From: Acanthaster planci | Taxonomy: Eukaryota; Echinodermata; Asteroidea; Valvatida; Acanthasteridae | Direction: 5' to 3' | Assembly (NCBI RefSeq): GCF_001949145.1 | Contig: NW_019091424.1 | Location: 1,338,104 to 1,402,103, forward strand | DNA length: 64,000 bases | In this document: positions 59,152 to 64,000 of the stretch, piece after piece | How positions within the stretch are numbered: the stretch's first letter is position 1 | Layout of the letters: every line of letters starts with the position of its first letter | Notes under the pieces: model-generated | Databases searched by the model: none | What the model was told of the DNA's origin: nothing | Seen by the model: only the letters and a program-made list of their open reading frames with translations | Position numbers and translations under genes: made by a program

Positions 59152-59275
59152 AATACGTGCGACTCACAATAGCGCGCCTCCAAGAGTTTGCAACACGTTG
59201 ACCCTTGCCAAAGGCCAAACGCGCGTTGGATCGGCATATTTCGCGCATTGTGATTGGCCAACGCGTGGACCAAAA
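59152..59275. mobile_element. Hairpin MITE, family 1 (copy 3, partial)
   Basis: AATACGTGCGACTCACAATA is followed by GCGCGCCTCCAAGAGTTTGC, and later ATTGTGATTGGCCAACGCGT. These match the left arm and inner right arm of 8077-8256. The outer right arm is missing. Confidence 0.55.
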
Positions 59276-59436
59276 ATCTCATCGTTCATCCCTTGCCATT
59301 TTCACTTGCGACCGTCCTTTACTTTTTGTGTGACGGGTAAGCCGTGGATGTCTTGTCAAAGGAGGATTTGGAGTCACGATTTAGGCGTCCGAAAAATGTG
59401 TCCTGCTTTCTTTGTAAATAACTGTATTCTTTTCTG

Positions 59437-59922
59437 CTACAACCAGTCTTTATTTTTTTCAGTGCATGAGGGCCTATGAATATATTTTTTCAGCATATAG
59501 ATGTTTAGTGACTGAAATTTTACGAGGGCGAAATGAAATAATTTGTTTTTGTTCCTGTTATGGAATACCTCTGTTATCAAAAGTAGTTCTTCTTGGAAAG
59601 AAGATCCTTGGAGACTGATGCCGCAAACAGTGTTAATCATCTCCCCCTGCGATTTGGTTGGTTGACTGCCATTGTTATTATAAACATGGGAATAGTGCTC
59701 CGTCATTCCATGGTCATTCTGAAGTTTGCAATCGTGGACGGGAAGTCGTGTTGAAAACCAAATAAAGAAAAAAGTTCGCCACGATGCCGCGACTGAATGG
59801 ATCACGAATAACGTAAACACCGGCAATTCATAAGCCATTTGCGAGTTAAATTTGAATAAAGTCTGATACACTGAGTTATTTGATTGCACATCAACATAAT
59901 TTGAACGCCCCTGACTAAACAC
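59437..59922 (-). CDS. Unrecognised 161-residue open frame (low confidence)
   Basis: The minus-strand frame includes an internal start giving MAYELPVFTLFVIHSVAASW, which resembles a signal peptide, then a polar segment with Asn/Ser/Thr and few cysteines. An AATAAA overlaps the end of the frame on that strand. I recognise no family, and frames of this length are not rare by chance here. Confidence 0.2.
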   Translation of the reverse strand: MFSQGRSNYVDVQSNNSVYQTLFKFNSQMAYELPVFTLFVIHSVAASWRTFFFIWFSTRLPVHDCKLQNDHGMTEHYSHVYNNNGSQPTKSQGEMINTVCGISLQGSSFQEELLLITEVFHNRNKNKLFHFALVKFQSLNIYMLKKYIHRPSCTEKNKDWL

Positions 59923-60188
59923 TCAGCGGTGAAATCTTGTGATTTGGGGCAAGATTTTGCATAGCGACCACCATCTCTGGAATGGACTGGTTCCTTTGTG
60001 CCCTTCTTTTCCATTTTAAGAGTGTATTGTTGCAAAGCGTCTCTTGTGTAACTAAGGAAAAGCTTACCCCGAATCACGAGGTATAGCAAAAGTGGCTTTA
60101 GTATGGAGAATTCCAATTGTAATGTTCACGTGAATCGAAAGAACTCAGTGTACCAGATTTTATTCAAATTTAGCTCGCAAAAGGCTTA

Positions 60189-60431
60189 GGCCGTGTTCCA
60201 ATACTCAACTTCGTCTCCGTCTCAGGCTTCGTCCCCGAAACCAATCCCCGATTGTGGGCCTGAAGAGTTTAAATTACATTGGATGACTGTAATTTTTGGC
60301 TTTCTTGCATCTTATTTGATGTTCTGTGGCACTATTAGACTGATTACTGCGCTTACAGCTTCAAAGTCAGCTAGTAAAAAAAAACAGTGGAAGCCTGAGA
60401 CGGAACCAAAGTTGAGTATTGGAAAACGACC
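60189..60431. mobile_element. Harbinger-like MITE with TTA target duplication
   Basis: The ends GGCCGTGTTCCAATACTCAA and the inverse of TTGAGTATTGGAAAACGACC form ~40-bp inverted repeats that include the CCGTCTCAGGCTTC block. TTA flanks both sides (60186-60188 and 60432-60434), matching the TWA duplication of PIF/Harbinger elements. An 81-codon frame across it is a by-product of the element. Confidence 0.75.
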
Positions 60432-61514
60432 TTATTAACACGCACATCGCACTCACGGTCACTTGTGCGATTGGAATGCCAATTAAAACACTGTCCTGCG
60501 AGACGATGAGTCGTCATATAAATCAAGTTGTAACCATAGCGACTGTGAATGTAAAATGAAAATTATATAAAATCGGTGTCTGGGATGGATTTGCCTCGAC
60601 AACACGCACGTCATTATAACAGAAAGAGAAAAATTCTGTTGTAAGGCGGATTTATACATGTAACACGTAAACTCTTCTTCAAAAATTCCTGTGTGTATCG
60701 GCTCATCGCGCATAGCAGAAACGTGCATAATTTATGAATACACATGCATAATTCATGAGCCACCTTTGCTCTTTCCCTTGAGGGAGATGGAGAACACATA
60801 ACTGTCTGAAGGCGGGGCCATTACTCGACGCCAATAACATCTGCACCTCCTGGGAAAAAAATCGAAGCTGTGATGTTGATCGTGGAATACGCCGGCGGTG
60901 GCAAGTCCACACGGGGGCGTCTAGTCTCGATTCAGAGTCGCTAAGAAAGGCCGGTCGTGGTTTAATACTAGTCGCAGCTACTCGCAAGCAGCCAGCGCAG
61001 CCTGAAATGGAGGCTAATTAAGACGATTTTACGTGCAGTTACCCCGATGGCCATTTTGCTCTACTTTTAATAGGTGAAGCATTTCTCTAGTCGTTGATGA
61101 AATTTTTTTCGAGCAATTCGACTATTGTGATTCTCATTTTATCATCGGAGTGTTTTTAATCCGAGATATAGTTGCTGCCATAAATATAATTAATTACAAG
61201 ACTTTGGATTGGTTTATATAATTCGGAAAATTAGAGAGGGAAACTGGTTAAACCAGTGTGATTGTATTTAATTCACTGAAAAGGCTATTTCTATTCCTAT
61301 CAGGTTGGCTTGTGGTTTGAGCGAGGTGTTCGGTTTGTATGCTTGGGGTTGGATTGGAACGCTTCCTCGATAATTCCCAGAATGCCTTTGCAGGACAGGC
61401 TTCTGTAGCAGTGTGCGAGGTTACGCCAACATCCGCCGTACTTTTGGTTTCCATCGCGACTGACATCCGGCAGTTTAGCCACTCAATGATAAACAAACTG
61501 AGGGAGTTTGTTAA

Positions 61515-61576
61515 CCCTAACTCCCTAGGATGTGTGCAAAATCATATTGAAATTGGAGGATTCAGGAGTGTTAGGG
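61515..61576. mobile_element. 62-bp TTAA-flanked mini-element, copy 2 (inverted)
   Basis: TTAA (61511-61514), CCCTAACTCCCTAGGATGTG ... GGAGGATTCAGGAGTGTTAG GG, TTAA (61577-61580). Its reverse complement aligns with 53572-53633 along the whole length. Confidence 0.65.
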
Positions 61577-62970
61577 TTAATATGTTGAAAACAATTATAA
61601 TCGTGAACACGAAATAACAGCCTGTGTGCAGATATTATTCTTTCGAAAGGAACTATCCATCAGATCAATACCTGTCACGTGGTGTCCTAAAGGTTCAAAA
61701 GTCAAATCCAGAACTGATCCCACAAAAGGAATCATGCGAACAAAAGAACACATTACACAGCCAGGCACCGTGTCAAATACTCTTCGAGGCAATATTGTGC
61801 TTTGTAAGTTCAAAGCACCTTTTGGATAATAGACATGGCATCACCTTTGAGCTGTTCCTATTATTAGTAATCTTTGATCGTCACCTTCAAAGCACGAATT
61901 AATGGTAATCGTATGCATTGCATATCTGACGTCACCGATCTTCCCTTACCGATGTGACGTCACAAATTATCATTAGTCTAGTACCCTAAACCTCCAGATA
62001 TAATGTTGACTTGCAGGCCGAGGCCCTCAGACTATTCTGCAACCAATCATAATCACCCTTATTTTTAAAGCTGCAAATGGGTGATGAGAGGGGAGAGCTG
62101 GCGATGGTGTACTTTTCTGAGTCATCGGGGCGAGGTTGAGTCGACTGACCCAACCTCGCCCTCGTGTTGTGGTATTTATGACCCCAGTGTGCGCAGTCCC
62201 AGTGACCCGGTAATCTTCTTTTTTTTTCACGGGTACTTCTCCTGCATGACATTGGTACGGCTAGTGGACAATGCCCAATCAAGCGTGCGTGGACTGCACC
62301 GTGTCAAGTTTACGCTTGGCGAGCTCATCTTCAACAGAATGAATGCACTCCACGACATCAAAATTAATCCGCATGGTGCACGATATTCTCAGGACTAGGA
62401 GTGCCTTGAAGGGTCACAAAATGATTTATGCGCGGTGGCTATACCTTTGTGCGTGGATAAAGAAACATGTTTTATGAACTCAAAAAAAGAACACGAGTAG
62501 ACCCATGTTGGCAGCCATTGCAAACAAATTTATTGGGAGCTGTGTGATTTTGTAATGAGTGTAATAAATATAACGGAGAGTAAAATAAACGGGGCATGTT
62601 AAAACTAAATACAGTAGGTCATTGTTTCACTTTCGAAGAAGACTGTTCACTTTCGAAGACCAGCAGTTGTCTTATGAAGACATGGCCGCAATAAGACACT
62701 CTTCCTCTGAACAACGATTCAAGGGGTGGAAAGGGCACCGTCTGCATTGTCAGGAACCCATTGAAACAAGGAGCATGATGTTCCGAAGATCAAGGAATTG
62801 GACATGACATTACTCGATGCCGACCAAGTAGATTCTCGCCTGTACAGTTCCTGTTCATGCGAATGCAATTTAAACCAATGAGGGAGTTTCGCTTCTATAA
62901 GTACATATTGTACATGTACATGTATTTATACGTTACATTATATATGCATGTATTTTATTCTCACCCCAAG

Positions 62971-63117
62971 GCCTCCGATAGCGAGGCTCAGTCAGTTCCA
63001 TTTCGCTTCGGGGAAATCATCAGAGGCGACTTGACTTCACGCGGAGAAGAGCCATCGTGTTGTAACGTACACCTCAAAGAACACGTGCGGTTGGAGCTGC
63101 CTGGCTATGAAGCTTAA
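62971..63117 (+). CDS. Possible terminal exon of an unidentified gene
   Basis: A TTATTCTCACCCCAAG acceptor is followed by 48 open codons, ASDSEAQSVPFRFGEIIRG through HVRLELPGYEA, TAA, and an AATAAA 27 bases later (63145-63150). The frame reads as real protein sequence and the polyadenylation spacing fits. The frame needs a phase-0 entry; in phase 1 it hits a stop at once, so it is not a standard fourth exon of the array family. A PSCC motif recalls the SCC/GCC juxtamembrane motif of genes A and C, but no transmembrane helix follows. Whether it belongs to gene F is open. Confidence 0.35.
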   Translation, partial: ASDSEAQSVPFRFGEIIRGDLTSRGEEPSCCNVHLKEHVRLELPGYEA

Positions 63118-64000
63118 ACTAACGATGATAATGTAATCAGTCTGTAATAAATTTAAGATGTATTTTCATATGATTGGAGTTCGTTGGGCTTCACGCTGCA
63201 TTTGTAATGTGTTCACTCGGCTTTAATATCGGCGAGAGTCTCCGACTCTAGATCAGAAACTAAACCCAAATACCTGCGTTTGGGTGTTGTTGTCATATAG
63301 GGCATGGTACTCCCCGTGATTCAAAAAAACGATGGCAGAATTTCTGGTTTTGTAAACTGGCAAGTTGGGACGGTGGACATTGTTTTAGGCGGACACTCAT
63401 AGGCGGGCTTCGAATCGCCCCTGATTTTTTTTATGAGAGATAGGCCTGGTCAAAGTTTTGGCCCAGTTCATTTCCCTAGAAAGCGTGTAACCCCCATGTA
63501 ACTTCACCGCCCTCCGAAAAGCCGTAAAAAGGTTCCATGAAAAAATTCCCTGTCTGGATCAAAAGAACATATTGGGGTCGGAAATGAGCAGGGGGAAACA
63601 TGTAACCAGGTTCGACCCGGACTTTTGTTCGACGTTTTGACTTGGAAAAGGAGTCCGGTAAAATAATCTAGATTCCATTCGGGGTAGTTCTAACCCAGTT
63701 GTTTTTAAAGAGTGTAGGCCTATCGTAGTTGTTTATTGTGTGTTCTCGATGCCGTCTTCCCGTCTGAATCGCCGAAGACAAGATGCGTTTACCACACACG
63801 GAATCTGATCTCTGGGAGCGCGATTTCCTGACATGCTATTGCGTCGTTTTGCCGTGGGTGCTCGCCACTGCGTCATCCTGATGTAATTGCTTTTCTGTCT
63901 CCTACATCAATGGTATCATCTCGCCAAGAATAATTGACGATGATTAGGTAGCGCACATCAGTTTTCCAAATGTCATAATTTGTATGCAGCCAATTGTTCT
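63118..64000. other. Right edge without recognised features
   Basis: After the AATAAA at 63145-63150 I see no open frame, repeat pair or RNA gene that I can support. Confidence 0.4.

Larger units (their letters stand above)
56035..62970. other. Region after array gene F without a firm gene
   Basis: This is a long stretch of moderate AT content. It contains a family 1 MITE (59152-59275), an unrecognised minus-strand open frame (59437-59922), a Harbinger-like MITE (60189-60431) and a second TTAA mini-element (61515-61576). It also has a region at about 58620-58960 rich in GCGCAGAA/GCTTAAG phrases that looks like dispersed repeat, and a short hairpin near 62127-62161 (GGGCGAGGTTG...CAACCTCGCCC). 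Confidence 0.45.

Noticed and set aside
60193-60438. 81-codon frame with a membrane-like segment, considered as the missing helix exon of gene F
   Set aside because: It lies entirely within a MITE with clear inverted ends and TTA duplications, and its sequence does not resemble the family helix.

Overview
The window is eukaryotic nuclear DNA from an animal. It has GT-AG introns, single-exon-per-domain extracellular modules, tRNA-derived SINE-like repeats, a LINE fragment and many small inverted-repeat elements. The module types and the repeat style (a tRNA-headed SINE, a long foldback element built of tandem repeats, LDLa/MAM mosaics) suggest an invertebrate deuterostome, perhaps an echinoderm. 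This is an inference; no diagnostic gene proves it. There is a 409-base assembly gap at 47797-48205 and a single N at 27306.

Region 1 (1-5159) has no gene I can support. It holds a 78-bp hairpin element and a duplicated ~170-bp repeat. Region 2 (5160-28487, + strand) is one complete 38-exon gene that I could splice through without a frame break. It encodes about 1905 residues: signal peptide, nine LDL-receptor class A domains alternating with eight MAM domains, one transmembrane helix, and a short cytoplasmic tail with an NPTY (NPxY) internalisation motif. Its closest known architecture is MALRD1/Diet1. Intron positions show that the ectodomain grew by copying a two-module unit. Its introns carry a SINE, several hairpin elements and a minisatellite.

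Region 3 (31055-56034, + strand) is the most unusual part. It is a tandem array of six related genes (here A-F) that I do not recognise as a described family. The five complete members have four exons with identical intron phases (0, 0, 1): a short polar N-terminus starting MVQL/MVKL, a Cys/basic juxtamembrane segment plus one transmembrane helix, a hypervariable low-complexity tail exon (His/Asp/Gly, His/Ser/Gly or Lys/Arg/Gly rich), and a very short C-terminal exon. They have no signal peptide and look like type II membrane proteins displaying repetitive, possibly metal-binding or matrix-like tails. Copies C and D are the most recent pair. Copy F shows only exon 1.

Between and after these genes lie a 116-residue unassigned reading frame (41882-42232), a LINE remnant, a ~750-bp foldback element (49201-49950), a tRNA-like palindrome (48714-48932), two 62-bp TTAA-flanked mini-elements, a Harbinger-like MITE (60189-60431) and a possible terminal exon (62971-63117). 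I see no functional link between the MALRD1-like receptor and the array beyond both being membrane proteins on the same strand.
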